Shown here: piece by piece, positions 39,942-50,201 of the stretch | Layout: every line of letters begins with the position of its first letter | Numbering within the stretch: the first letter of the stretch is position 1 | Assembly: GCA_016704145.1 (NCBI GenBank) | Contig: JADJAS010000006.1 | Span: 1 to 64,000, forward strand | Direction: 5' to 3' | From: Rhodocyclaceae bacterium | GTDB lineage: Bacteria > Pseudomonadota > Gammaproteobacteria > Burkholderiales > Rhodocyclaceae | DNA: 64,000 bases | The notes under the pieces: generated by a model | Told to the model about the DNA's origin: nothing | The model's input: the letters and a program-made list of their open reading frames with translations, nothing else | Databases searched by the model: none | Made by a program: the position numbers and the translations under genes

Positions 39942-41188
39942 CACCGGGCTGAGTTGGCCCGCTGCATGGCGGTGTCGAGCGCTTCCTTGGCCGGCTTGAG
40001 GTTCTTCCAGACGAACTCGACTTCCTCGCCGAGAATCGCGCGCAGCCGGCCGCGACTCTCGCCCGGACGCAGGCGCGACTGGTCCTGCTTGGGCATGGTC
40101 AGTCGCCGCCGCGCGGCGTCGACGATGGCCGGCGACACGCCCGCCGCCGCCATCTCGTCGAGCGCCGCCGCCGTCATCGGCAGGAAACCGGTGGCGCGCA
40201 CCCACTGCCGCTGCACGTCCGGCCGCATCAGGAAGGCGATGAAACGCGCCACCACGGCGTACTCGGCCTTCTTCATGCCCGGCAGCGTCCATAGCGCGGC
40301 ACCGTCGGGCAGCACGTTGGCGGGACGCACGCCGAACACGTCCTCGTAGTAAGGCAGTTCGGCGACACCGACCGGGAATTGCCGGCTGCGCCGCAACTCG
40401 CCGTACAACCCGGACTCGCCGGTCAGCATCGCGCACTCGCCGGAGGCGAACTTGGCGTCGCCCTCCCGGCCCGGGCCGAAATAATGGAAATACGAACTCT
40501 TGTGCCAGCTGGTAAGCAAGGCGAGATGCTTGACGTGCACGAGGTTGTTGAAGGCGAAGCGGTCGCCATGGCTGCCCTTGGCGAGCACCGGCTCGCCATG
40601 CTGGGCGGACAGGTTCTCCAAGTGCACCCAGGAGAAGCGCGAGGTCGTCAGCGGACACTTGTAACCGGCATCGAACAGCTTGCCGGCCACCTGCTGGGTT
40701 TCCCACCAGGTTTTCGGCGGCTGCTGGGGGTCGAGGCCGGCCTTGGCGAAAGCTTCCTTGTTGTAGAACAGCACGGGCAGCACCAGTGCCAGCGGCAGTG
40801 CCTGCGGTCTGCCGCGCAGGTCGTCGATGGCATCGGCCATTTGCGGCAGCAGGCGGGCGGCATCGAAGGCCTGGCCGCCCATCTTCATGACATCGGCGAG
40901 CGGAAGGAAGCGCGGCCGCGAGCCGAAAAACAGGCGGGCATCCTCGTCATCGAGCAGCGCCATGTGCGGCAGACGATGGCTGTCGGAAATTCCGGACAGG
41001 TCTTCGAGCACCACCTTCGCCTTGCCTTTCTGCTCGTCGTTGAAGCGCAGCGCCAGCGTCGCCAGCGCGTCGAGTGCGGCACCGCTCTGCGCATGGCGCA
41101 GCGTCACTTCCTGCCCGAAAGCCGTCGTGGCCACCGCGGCAACCAACGAAATCGACACCAGCCGAATCACACCGAGCAACCGACGCAT
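39941..41188 (-). CDS. ugpB: Extracellular solute-binding protein (UgpB-like), orphan
   Basis: Periplasmic binding protein of 415 residues with a signal peptide (residues 1-25, ending TTAFG) and the family-1 pattern LPLALVLPVLFYNKEAFAKAGLDP, PKTWWETQQVAGKL and GECAMLTGESGLYGE. Coupled to ugpQ, which suggests glycerol-phosphate or a glycerophosphodiester as ligand. The permease and ATPase genes (ugpA, ugpE, ugpC) are missing from the window. AGGGGGG precedes the ATG at 41188. Confidence 0.85.
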   Translation of the reverse strand: MRRLLGVIRLVSISLVAAVATTAFGQEVTLRHAQSGAALDALATLALRFNDEQKGKAKVVLEDLSGISDSHRLPHMALLDDEDARLFFGSRPRFLPLADVMKMGGQAFDAARLLPQMADAIDDLRGRPQALPLALVLPVLFYNKEAFAKAGLDPQQPPKTWWETQQVAGKLFDAGYKCPLTTSRFSWVHLENLSAQHGEPVLAKGSHGDRFAFNNLVHVKHLALLTSWHKSSYFHYFGPGREGDAKFASGECAMLTGESGLYGELRRSRQFPVGVAELPYYEDVFGVRPANVLPDGAALWTLPGMKKAEYAVVARFIAFLMRPDVQRQWVRATGFLPMTAAALDEMAAAGVSPAIVDAARRRLTMPKQDQSRLRPGESRGRLRAILGEEVEFVWKNLKPAKEALDTAMQRANSAR

Positions 41189-41326
41189 GGGCCCCCCTGC
41201 AACAATTTGACGATTGGCTAGTGTAACCGGCCGGGGTACGCCGGCGTGGTTGTCGCCAAGACCACCTCCCAATTGCCGTAGAATCGCCACCGTACGGCCC
41301 ATCGTATCCGACCGGGAAGCCCACCC

Positions 41327-41698
41327 ATGACGCGCCGCCTCGTGCCTTGTCTGATCGTCGCCTGCCTTGCGCTCGCCCTGGGAGGCTGCGAACAACTCGG
41401 CCTGGAAGACCCGGCAAAGGTCGCCGCCATCAAGGAAGCGGAAGGCAAGGCCATCGGCGGTGCCTGCCGCCATTCCGGGCGGGCGCTGGAGGATTGCTAC
41501 GTCATGAATCCCCGGGCGCTGAAGGCAGCCATCTATGCCGGCTGGCGCGACATGGACGCCTACATGCGCGACAACAACATCCAGGCCGTGGTGCCGGATC
41601 TGGTCGACGCACCCGCCGGGGCCAAGGCGCCGGAGCCGGCTCCGGAAGTACCCGCCGGAGACAAGAAGGCCGCCGCGGCACCTCGCAAGGCAGGCTGA
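41327..41698 (+). CDS. Small lipoprotein of unknown function
   Basis: A 123-residue exported lipoprotein: lipobox LALGGC with the lipidated Cys near residue 21, two further Cys (about 47 and 57) in ACRHSGRALEDCY that could form a disulfide, and a Pro/Ala/Lys-rich tail. Family not recognised. Divergent from ugpB. A GC hairpin (41702-41717) follows. Confidence 0.82.
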   Translation: MTRRLVPCLIVACLALALGGCEQLGLEDPAKVAAIKEAEGKAIGGACRHSGRALEDCYVMNPRALKAAIYAGWRDMDAYMRDNNIQAVVPDLVDAPAGAKAPEPAPEVPAGDKKAAAAPRKAG

Positions 41699-41701
41699 AT
41701 C

Positions 41702-41717
41702 CCCGGCCGGAGCCGGG
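41702..41717 (+). terminator. Hairpin after the lipoprotein gene
   Basis: CCCGGC-CGGA-GCCGGG directly after the stop, followed only by TT, so a weak terminator candidate. Confidence 0.4.
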
Positions 41718-41850
41718 TTCCGGTAGAATCAGCCGCGCGCCCTGCCGGTTGGCGCATCATCCAGGCAGTTTCCGTTCCCATCCCATACCCATCGCCTGAA
41801 CCGGTACCTGTTCCATCGTTGATGGCGGGCAGGCCGTTCCAGGAGCATTG

Positions 41851-43284
<1,434 letters not shown>

Positions 43285-43386
43285 TCAGGCGATCAGGATC
43301 GACCGGAAGTCGTTGACGTTGGTGCGCGTCGGTCCGGTGACGACGGCGTCGCCCAACGCCAATCGTCGTCCGGCCAACCAGCACTT
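43285..43386 (-). pseudogene. C-terminal remnant of a glycerate kinase (MOFRL/TtuD type)
   Basis: The minus strand reads LAGRRLALGDAVVTGPTR followed by TNVNDFRSILIA and a stop (TGA at 43285-43287). This is the C-terminal end of glycerate 2-kinase/TtuD-type proteins (GDxVVTGPTxTNVNDxR). Only about 33 codons remain; they run straight into the pntB 3' end. The rest of the gene has been deleted. Recognition is from the tail motif alone. Confidence 0.75.
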
Positions 43387-43388
43387 CC

Positions 43389-44798
43389 CTAAGCCTTCAG
43401 CGCGGCCAACACCTCGTCGAGCATCTTCTTAGCATCGCCGAACAACATCCGGTTGTTGTCCTTGTAGAACAGCGGATTGTCGACGCCGGCATAGCCGGAG
43501 GCCATGCTTCGCTTCATGACGACCGAGGTCTTGGCCTTCCAGACTTGCAACACCGGCATGCCGGCGATCGGGCTGGCCGGATCGTCCTCCGCCGCCGGAT
43601 TGACGATATCGTTGGCGCCGATGACCATGGCAACGTCGGTATTCGGAAAGTCCGCGTTGATCTCGTCCATTTCCAGCACGATGTCGTAGGGCACCTTGGC
43701 CTCGGCCAGCAGCACGTTCATGTGGCCGGGCATGCGGCCGGCCACCGGGTGGATGCCGAAGCGCACGTTGACGCCCTTTTCGCGGAGGAACCTAGTGATC
43801 TCGAACACGGTGTGCTGGGCCTGCGCCACCGCCATGCCGTAGCCCGGCACGATGATGACGTCCTTCGATTCCCGCAGCAGTTCGGCCGTCTCGACCGCGC
43901 TGACCGCCACCACCTCGCCGGCCGGCTGCTCGCCGGCCTTGGCGGCGGGAGCGCCGCCACCGGTGCCAAAGCCGCCGGCGATGACGCTGATGAAGTTGCG
44001 GTTCATCGCCCGGCACATGATGTAGGAGAGGATGGCGCCACTCGAACCGACCAGCGCGCCGACCACGATCAACAGATCGTTCGACAGCATGAAGCCGGTC
44101 GCCGCCGCCGCCCATCCCGAATACGAGTTCAGCATCGACACCACCACCGGCATGTCGGCGCCGCCGATGGCCATCACCATATGGATGCCGAACAGCAGCG
44201 CGATCGCCGTCATGACGATCAGCGGCGTCATGCCGTCGACGACGGTATGGGCGTTGAGGAACTCGCGGCCGAACCAGATCACCACCAGCAGGCCGAGCAG
44301 GTTGAGCCAGTGGCGCGCCGGCAGCAGCAGCGGCTTGCCGCCGATCTTGCCCGACAGCTTGCCGAAGGCGATGATCGAGCCGGAGAAGGTCACGGCGCCA
44401 ATCAGGATGCCGATGTATATCTCCACTTCATGGATGGCTTTCTCGGCGCCGGTGAAGACGATCGAGGTATCGATGTAACTGGCGAAGCCGACCAGGCAGG
44501 CGGCAAGACCGACCAGGCTGTGCATCAGCGCGACCAGCTCGGGCATTTGCGTCATCTGCACCGTACGCGCCGCGTAGAGGCCGATGGCGCCGCCGACCAC
44601 CATGGCGCCGACGATCCAGGGAATACCAGCCATGGTGACGCGCGGCCCGAACACGGTGGCCAGCACGGCGATGGTCATGCCGATGATGCCGTAGAGATTG
44701 CCGCGACGCGATGTCTCCGGGTTGGAAAGGCCGCCGAGACTGAGAATGAACAGGATGGTGGCGCCGATATACGAGACGGTGGCGAGACTTGGGGACAT
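43389..44798 (-). CDS. pntB: NAD(P) transhydrogenase subunit beta
   Basis: Membrane beta subunit of the proton-pumping transhydrogenase that makes NADPH from NADH. 469 residues: about nine membrane helices, then the NADP-binding domain (VPGYGMAVAQAQH and GANDIVNPAA). It follows pntA by 12 nt. The glycerate kinase remnant abuts its 3' end. Confidence 0.96.
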   Translation of the reverse strand: MSPSLATVSYIGATILFILSLGGLSNPETSRRGNLYGIIGMTIAVLATVFGPRVTMAGIPWIVGAMVVGGAIGLYAARTVQMTQMPELVALMHSLVGLAACLVGFASYIDTSIVFTGAEKAIHEVEIYIGILIGAVTFSGSIIAFGKLSGKIGGKPLLLPARHWLNLLGLLVVIWFGREFLNAHTVVDGMTPLIVMTAIALLFGIHMVMAIGGADMPVVVSMLNSYSGWAAAATGFMLSNDLLIVVGALVGSSGAILSYIMCRAMNRNFISVIAGGFGTGGGAPAAKAGEQPAGEVVAVSAVETAELLRESKDVIIVPGYGMAVAQAQHTVFEITRFLREKGVNVRFGIHPVAGRMPGHMNVLLAEAKVPYDIVLEMDEINADFPNTDVAMVIGANDIVNPAAEDDPASPIAGMPVLQVWKAKTSVVMKRSMASGYAGVDNPLFYKDNNRMLFGDAKKMLDEVLAALKA

Positions 44799-44810
44799 GG
44801 TTCTAACCTC

Positions 44811-46412
44811 TTACTTGCGGAACATCGCCAGCATGCGGCGGGTGACGGCGAAGCCGCCGAACATGTTGATGGCGGTCAGTGCCAGCGCCGCGACCGCAAG
44901 GCCGAGGATCCAGTTCGACGGCCGCCCCTCGGCGACACCTTCCAGCGGCGGCGCCACCTGGATCAGCGCGCCGATGGCGATGATGCTGGAAATCGCGTTG
45001 GTCACGCTCATCAGCGGCGTATGCAGCGACGGCGTGACGTTCCACACCACCATGTAGCCAATGAAGCAGGCCAGCACGAACACCGTGAAGTGCGACAGGA
45101 AGGAAGCGGGAGCGAAGGCGCCGATCAGCCAGAACAATGCCGCGCCGACGCCGAACATGATGGCCAGCGAACCGGCGGACATCGGTTCGCCGGCGCCGTG
45201 GCCATGACCCGATTTCTTCTCCGCGACCGGGGCTGCCGGCTTGGCGGCCTGCGGCGTGGCGGACACCTTCAGCGGTGGAGGTGGCCAGGTGACATCGCCG
45301 TCCCTGATGACCGTCAGGCCACGGATGGCCTCGTCTTCCATGTTGACGTCGATGGTGCCGTCGCCTTTCTCCTTCTGCGTCTTGCACAACTCCTCGGTCA
45401 GTCGCAGCAGGTTGTTGGCGTAGAGCGTCGAGGACTGCTTGGCCAGGCGGCTCGGCAGGTCGGTGTAGCCGATGATGGTGACGCCGTGCCTGACCACCGC
45501 CTGCCCGGGCTCGGTCAACTCGCAGTTGCCGCCCTGCTCGCCGGCCATGTCGACGATGACGCTGCCCGGCTTCATGCTCTTCACCATCTCGGCGGTAATC
45601 AGCTTGGGCGCGGGCTTGCCGGGGATCAGCGCTGTGGTGATGATGATGTCCACTTCCCTGGCCTGCTGGGCATACATCGCGCGCTGCGCCGCCTGGAAGC
45701 CCTCGCTCATGACCTTGGCGTAGCCACCGCCGCCGGAGCCTTCCTCTTCGTAATCGACCTTGACGAATTCGCCGCCCAGCGAGACGACCTGGTCGGCCAC
45801 CTCGGCGCGCGTGTCGTTGGCACGGACGATGGCGCCCAGGTTGGCGGCGGCACCGATCGCCGCCAGGCCGGCGACGCCGGCACCGGCGATGAAGACCTTG
45901 GCCGGCGGAATCTTGCCCGCGGCGGTCACCTGGCCGTTGAAGAAACGGCCGAAGGCATTGGCCGCCTCGATGACTGCGCGGTAGCCACTGACGCCGGCCA
46001 TGGACGTGAGCGCATCCATCTTCTGCGCGCGGCTCAGCTGGCGCGGCAGCGAATCGATGGCCAGCACGGTCGCCTTTTTCGCGGCGAGCTGCTTCATCAG
46101 TTCCGGATTCTGCGCCGGCCAGACAAAACCGATCAGCGTGCCGCCAGTCCTCATCAGATCGACCTCGACGGGACTGGGCGCACGCACCTTGAACACGATG
46201 TCGGATCCGGCCCAAAGCGACGCGGCATCCCCCACCACGGTGGCGCCGGTGGCACGGTAAGTGTCGTCGGCAAAATTGGCGGCATCGCCGGCGCCGCTCT
46301 CCACGGACACGGCGAAGCCGAGCTTGATCAGTTTTTCGACGACGTCGGGAACCGTCGCGACACGCTTTTCGTCGGGAAATACTTCGCGTGGAACGCCTAT
46401 GGTCAGCGGCAT
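44811..46412 (-). CDS. pntA: NAD(P) transhydrogenase subunit alpha (single-chain)
   Basis: NAD-binding alpha subunit, 533 residues. Domain I opens MPLTIGVPREVFPDEKRVA and contains the NAD fold VFIAGAGVAGLAAIGAAANLGA. After a Pro/Ala/His linker (about 385-425) come three or four membrane helices. PntAA and PntAB are thus fused as in E. coli, whereas many Betaproteobacteria split them. Operon with pntB. Confidence 0.96.
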   Translation of the reverse strand: MPLTIGVPREVFPDEKRVATVPDVVEKLIKLGFAVSVESGAGDAANFADDTYRATGATVVGDAASLWAGSDIVFKVRAPSPVEVDLMRTGGTLIGFVWPAQNPELMKQLAAKKATVLAIDSLPRQLSRAQKMDALTSMAGVSGYRAVIEAANAFGRFFNGQVTAAGKIPPAKVFIAGAGVAGLAAIGAAANLGAIVRANDTRAEVADQVVSLGGEFVKVDYEEEGSGGGGYAKVMSEGFQAAQRAMYAQQAREVDIIITTALIPGKPAPKLITAEMVKSMKPGSVIVDMAGEQGGNCELTEPGQAVVRHGVTIIGYTDLPSRLAKQSSTLYANNLLRLTEELCKTQKEKGDGTIDVNMEDEAIRGLTVIRDGDVTWPPPPLKVSATPQAAKPAAPVAEKKSGHGHGAGEPMSAGSLAIMFGVGAALFWLIGAFAPASFLSHFTVFVLACFIGYMVVWNVTPSLHTPLMSVTNAISSIIAIGALIQVAPPLEGVAEGRPSNWILGLAVAALALTAINMFGGFAVTRRMLAMFRK

Positions 46413-46551
46413 GGAAACCTCGGGAGGAGTATCGTGATGATGTTGGAGTGCGATGGCGGGGATCGATGAAGACGGACCATCCGCAGAACGCCGTCCGTCT
46501 CTCGACGGCAGGCTGGATAATACTTAGATTTCCTTGATTTTCGAAGAGCGC

Positions 46552-47610
46552 ATGGGCCAAAAAAAGCGTCGTTCGAGCAAGATCGGGCTGCCGCCGGGCA
46601 CCCTTGTGCACCTGGGTGAACAGCGGCTTGATCATCCGCGCATCGAGCTGATCGAGTACGGTCCGGACAACGTCCGCGAAGTCCGGCTCGACGCCATCGC
46701 CGCCGGCCGCGGCCTTGCCTCGCAGCCGGTCACCTGGCTCAACGTTCACGGCCTGCACCAGCCGGAGCTGCTCGCCGAAATCGGTCGTCGTTTCAAGCTG
46801 CATCCACTGGTGCTGGAAGACATCCTCAACACCGACCAACGGCCGAAGGTCGAAGACTATGGCGACTACCTTTTCCTGGTGGCCCATTTCTTCAGCTACG
46901 ACGCGGCCACCATGACGTTGTCGTCGGACCAGGTCAGCCTGGTGATCGGCGAAGGCTTCGTGCTGACATTTCAGGAGCGACCCACCGGCAACTTCAATCC
47001 CATCCGCGAGCGCATCCGCCAGGACCGCGCGCAAATGCGCCGGCAGGGTGCCGACTACCTCGCCTATTGCCTGCTCGACACCATCGTCGACCGCTACTTC
47101 GCGGTGCTCGAGGCGATCGGCGAGCGCGCCGAGGAACTTGAGGAGGTGCTGCTCGACGGAGCCAGCCGCCATGTCCTCGAAAATCTGCATCATCTCAAAC
47201 GCGAGGCGCTGACGCTGCGCCGAGCGGTATGGCCGCTGCGTGAAGTCATCAATGTCCTGACCCGCGAACACACCTTCTTCAAGCCGGAGACGCAACCCTA
47301 CCTGCGCGATATCTACGACCATACCGTGCATGTCATCGAATCGCTGGAAGCGATCCGCGACCTGATCGCCGGACTGCTCGACATCTATCTGTCCACCGTC
47401 AGCAACCGCGTGAATCAGGAAGTGCGCGTGCTGACCGTCATCGCGCTGATCTTCCTGCCCTCGACGCTGCTCGCCGGCATCTTCGGCATGAACTTCAGGC
47501 GCATGCCGCTGATCGACGATCCCAGCGGTTTCGCGCTCGTCATTGGCCTCATGCTCGGCGTCGCCGCGACGCTCGGCATCATTTTCTGGCGCCGCAAGTG
47601 GCTAGGCTGA
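46552..47610 (+). CDS. corA: CorA family magnesium/cobalt transporter
   Basis: Inner-membrane divalent cation channel of 352 residues: a long acidic/helical cytoplasmic domain, then two C-terminal membrane helices with the GMN selectivity motif in IFGMNFRRMP. The ATG at 46552 is preferred; the frame continues to a TTG at 46534. It is divergent from pntA, and its last 9 bases overlap the 3' end of the PP2C gene. Confidence 0.93.
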   Translation: MGQKKRRSSKIGLPPGTLVHLGEQRLDHPRIELIEYGPDNVREVRLDAIAAGRGLASQPVTWLNVHGLHQPELLAEIGRRFKLHPLVLEDILNTDQRPKVEDYGDYLFLVAHFFSYDAATMTLSSDQVSLVIGEGFVLTFQERPTGNFNPIRERIRQDRAQMRRQGADYLAYCLLDTIVDRYFAVLEAIGERAEELEEVLLDGASRHVLENLHHLKREALTLRRAVWPLREVINVLTREHTFFKPETQPYLRDIYDHTVHVIESLEAIRDLIAGLLDIYLSTVSNRVNQEVRVLTVIALIFLPSTLLAGIFGMNFRRMPLIDDPSGFALVIGLMLGVAATLGIIFWRRKWLG

Positions 47611-48390
47611 CCTGACGGGCCGGCGGGCCGCCGTCGGGTCGCGAACCTCCTCCACCAACCGCAGGATGGCCAGCGCGCAATTGTCACCGCGCCCCTTGGC
47701 GCGGCCGCGCGCAGCGTCGATCATGGCCTCGGCGGCCCGGCGCGGCGGGAAATCCCTCACCGTCCGACCGAGTTCCTCGTCGCTGAACCAGGCCCAGATA
47801 CCGTCGGAGCACAGCACGAAGCAGTCGCCGGCGACCAGCGGCGCGGTCGCGCCGAACTCGATGCACGGCGGCGCCTGATCGCCCAGGCATGACGTCAGGA
47901 TGTTGCGGTTAGGGTGCGCCTCCGCCTGCGCCTCGGTGAGGAAACCATGCCGCACGAGATCGCCGACATAGGAATGATCGGCGGTCCGCGTCATCGGGCG
48001 GCCGTCGCGGAAATGATAGAGGCGCGAGTCGCCGCAATGCGCCCAGTCGGCCCGGCCGGCTTGCAGCACCAGTAGGCAGGCGGTGCTGTGCGGATCCTGC
48101 TCGCTGGTATACCGCGTCAGCTGGATGGCGTCATGGGCGTCGTTGATTGCGTCGCGCAGCATGTCGGTGACATTGCCGGCGCCGGGCCTGGCATGATCGA
48201 AGCCGAGCCGGGCCGCGTGCAGCACCTGCTCGGCGGCCAGCGCGCCGCCGGTGTGGCCGCCCATGCCGTCGGCCAAGGCCGCCAGCAACGCGCCCCGCGC
48301 GCGCGGATGGGGATAGATGGCGACGCGATCCTGCTGCTCCTCGCGGTCGCCGATGTGCGTGGCGCCACAGGCCTCGACGATCAGCGCCAC
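47602..48390 (-). CDS. PP2C family serine/threonine protein phosphatase
   Basis: Soluble metal-dependent phosphatase of 262 residues with the PP2C metal motifs in order: GDREEQQDR, LADGMGGHTGG, HCGDSRLYHFRDG, CSDGIWAWF and KGRGDNCALAIL. No kinase or forkhead partner is adjacent, so the substrate is unknown. Convergent, tail-overlapping with corA; an ATG start gives MALIVEA. Confidence 0.92.
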   Translation of the reverse strand: MALIVEACGATHIGDREEQQDRVAIYPHPRARGALLAALADGMGGHTGGALAAEQVLHAARLGFDHARPGAGNVTDMLRDAINDAHDAIQLTRYTSEQDPHSTACLLVLQAGRADWAHCGDSRLYHFRDGRPMTRTADHSYVGDLVRHGFLTEAQAEAHPNRNILTSCLGDQAPPCIEFGATAPLVAGDCFVLCSDGIWAWFSDEELGRTVRDFPPRRAAEAMIDAARGRAKGRGDNCALAILRLVEEVRDPTAARRPVRSA

Positions 48391-48488
48391 GCGGCCGCCC
48401 GGCTTTCAAGCAGTTGGAAGGAAAAACCAGGCAGGCAGCTATACTTGCCGTACGTTCGCATCATCGCCATCATCATAAAGGAGGAGTC

Positions 48489-48926
48489 ATGTTTCCCGGA
48501 CGCGGTTACAACGAACTGAAAGTCGGCGACAAGTTCGAGTCGTCGATGACCATGACGGAAACCCACATCGTGCTCGGCGCCGGCCTGTTCGGCGACTTCA
48601 ATCCGCTGCACGTCAACGAGACCTGGTCGAAGCAGGGCAAGTTCGGCGGCCGCATCGGCCACGGCTACCTGACCAGCAACGTCATGGCCGCGCAGATGGG
48701 CATGATCCTGCACGGCACCGCCATCGCCTACGTCGAGCACAACATCCGCTTCACCGCGCCGGTCAAGGCCGGCGACACGCTGACCACCACCTGGACGGTC
48801 ACCCATCGCGAGGACAAGCCAAAGCACAATGGCGGCATGGTGTCGTTCGCCGGCACCTGCGCCAATCAGGATGGCGCCAAGGTGGCCGATGCCGACTGCA
48901 AGCTGCTGGTGAAGAATAACGGCTGA
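48489..48926 (+). CDS. MaoC-like hot-dog hydratase
   Basis: A 145-residue single hot-dog protein with the MaoC hydratase-2 motif (FGDFNPLHVNE, with the catalytic Asp and His, and GRIGHGYLTSNVMA). Likely hydrates an enoyl-CoA-type substrate; the pathway is not shown by the context. AAGGAGGAGTC precedes the ATG. Ends 3 nt from the glcF stop (convergent). Confidence 0.9.
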   Translation: MFPGRGYNELKVGDKFESSMTMTETHIVLGAGLFGDFNPLHVNETWSKQGKFGGRIGHGYLTSNVMAAQMGMILHGTAIAYVEHNIRFTAPVKAGDTLTTTWTVTHREDKPKHNGGMVSFAGTCANQDGAKVADADCKLLVKNNG

Positions 48927-48929
48927 CCG

Positions 48930-50180
48930 TCACTGCCCGGATCGTTCGCCGAGGCGCTCATCGAGCAGTTCGATCCAGTGGCGCACCGGCGTCGCGCCGC
49001 CTTCCCGCAAGTGCAGGATGCAACCGATGTTGGCGCTGGCGATCACGGCGGGGGCGCCCGCCGCCAGTGCCTGCTGCTTGTTTTCCCTGAGCCGGCCGGC
49101 AATGGCCGGTTGCAGGATCGAATAGGTGCCGGCCGAGCCGCAGCACAAGTGGCCATCGGCCATGGGTGTCGTCTCGAAGCCCGCCGCTTGCAGCAGCGCT
49201 TCCACTGCACCACGGATCTTTTGGCCGTGTTGCAGCGTGCAGGGCGAGTGGCAAGCCACCCGCCGCGCCAAAGTCAGCGGTGGCAAGACGCCGAGCAGCG
49301 CCGCCAGCGGTGCGCACTCGGCCGTGACCACTTCCGCGATATCGCGGGTCAACGCCGCGACACGCGCCGCCTTGCCGGCGTAGCGCGCATCCTCGCGCAG
49401 CAGGTGGCCATAGTCCTTCACCTGCACGCCGCAGCCGGAGGCGGTCATGACGATCGCCTCGCAACCCGCCTCGATCGCCGGCCACCAGGCATCGATGTTG
49501 CGCCGGGCGTCGTCGCGCGCCCCCGCCGCGTCACCCAAGTGGAAGCGCACGGCGCCGCAACAGCCAGCGCCCTCGGCTTCAACCAGGCCGATGCCCAGCC
49601 GGTCGAGCACCCGCGCCGTCGCCGCGTTGATGCCGGGCAGCATCGATGGCTGCGCGCAGCCGGCCAGCGCCACCATGCGCCGGGCATGGCCGGCGCGCGG
49701 CCACGGGCCGGCACTCGTCGCCGGTGGCACCTTGGCCTTGAGCGGCGTCGGCAGCAAGGGCCGAAATGCCTGACCAAGCTTCATGGCCGCACCGAACAGC
49801 GCAGGCCTCGGCAGCAGGTTCTTCAGGGTGATTCGCAAAGCGCCATCGACACCGCGGCGCGGCAGCCGCGCTTCGAGCACCTTGCGGCCGATGTCGAGCA
49901 GGCGACTGTAATGCACGCCCGACGGGCAGGTCGTTTCGCAGGCGCGGCAGGTCAGGCAGCGGTCCAGATGCAGGCGGGTCCGCTCGGTGGCCTCGGCGCC
50001 TTCCAGCATCTGCTTGATCAGGTAGATGCGGCCGCGCGGCCCGTCCAGCTCATCACCGAACAACTGGTAGGTGGGACAGGTGGCCGTACAAAACCCGCAG
50101 TGCACGCATTTGCGCAGGATGGCCTCGGCCTCGTTGCCGGCCGGCGTGTGGCGGATGAAATCGGCGAGATGGGTTTCCAT
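48930..50180 (-). CDS. glcF: Glycolate oxidase iron-sulfur subunit
   Basis: Electron-transfer subunit of glycolate oxidase. 416 residues with two 4Fe-4S motifs, CVHCGFCTATCP (Cys25, 28, 31, 35) and CLTCRACETTCP (Cys75, 78, 81, 85), then two CCG-type domains (GCCGAVRF, LCCGSAGTY). It is the last gene of the run asnO-like, ybdL, glcF, 21 nt after the aminotransferase, and is separated from glcD-glcE by four genes. Copy 15 of the dispersed motif encodes VLPPLTLA. Confidence 0.93.
   Translation of the reverse strand: METHLADFIRHTPAGNEAEAILRKCVHCGFCTATCPTYQLFGDELDGPRGRIYLIKQMLEGAEATERTRLHLDRCLTCRACETTCPSGVHYSRLLDIGRKVLEARLPRRGVDGALRITLKNLLPRPALFGAAMKLGQAFRPLLPTPLKAKVPPATSAGPWPRAGHARRMVALAGCAQPSMLPGINAATARVLDRLGIGLVEAEGAGCCGAVRFHLGDAAGARDDARRNIDAWWPAIEAGCEAIVMTASGCGVQVKDYGHLLREDARYAGKAARVAALTRDIAEVVTAECAPLAALLGVLPPLTLARRVACHSPCTLQHGQKIRGAVEALLQAAGFETTPMADGHLCCGSAGTYSILQPAIAGRLRENKQQALAAGAPAVIASANIGCILHLREGGATPVRHWIELLDERLGERSGQ
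49270..49292 (+). repeat. Dispersed 23-nt motif, copy 15
   Basis: Perfect core, arms GGCA (3 of 4) and CGCC. Inside glcF on the opposite strand, read as L-P-P-L-T-L. Confidence 0.75.
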
Positions 50181-50201
50181 GTCCTGCGCTCTCCGGCGGC
50201 G

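Noticed and set aside
43545..46469. 974-codon open frame on the plus strand
   Set aside because: Antisense to pntB and pntA, with no recognisable domain and extreme His/Asp/Arg composition.
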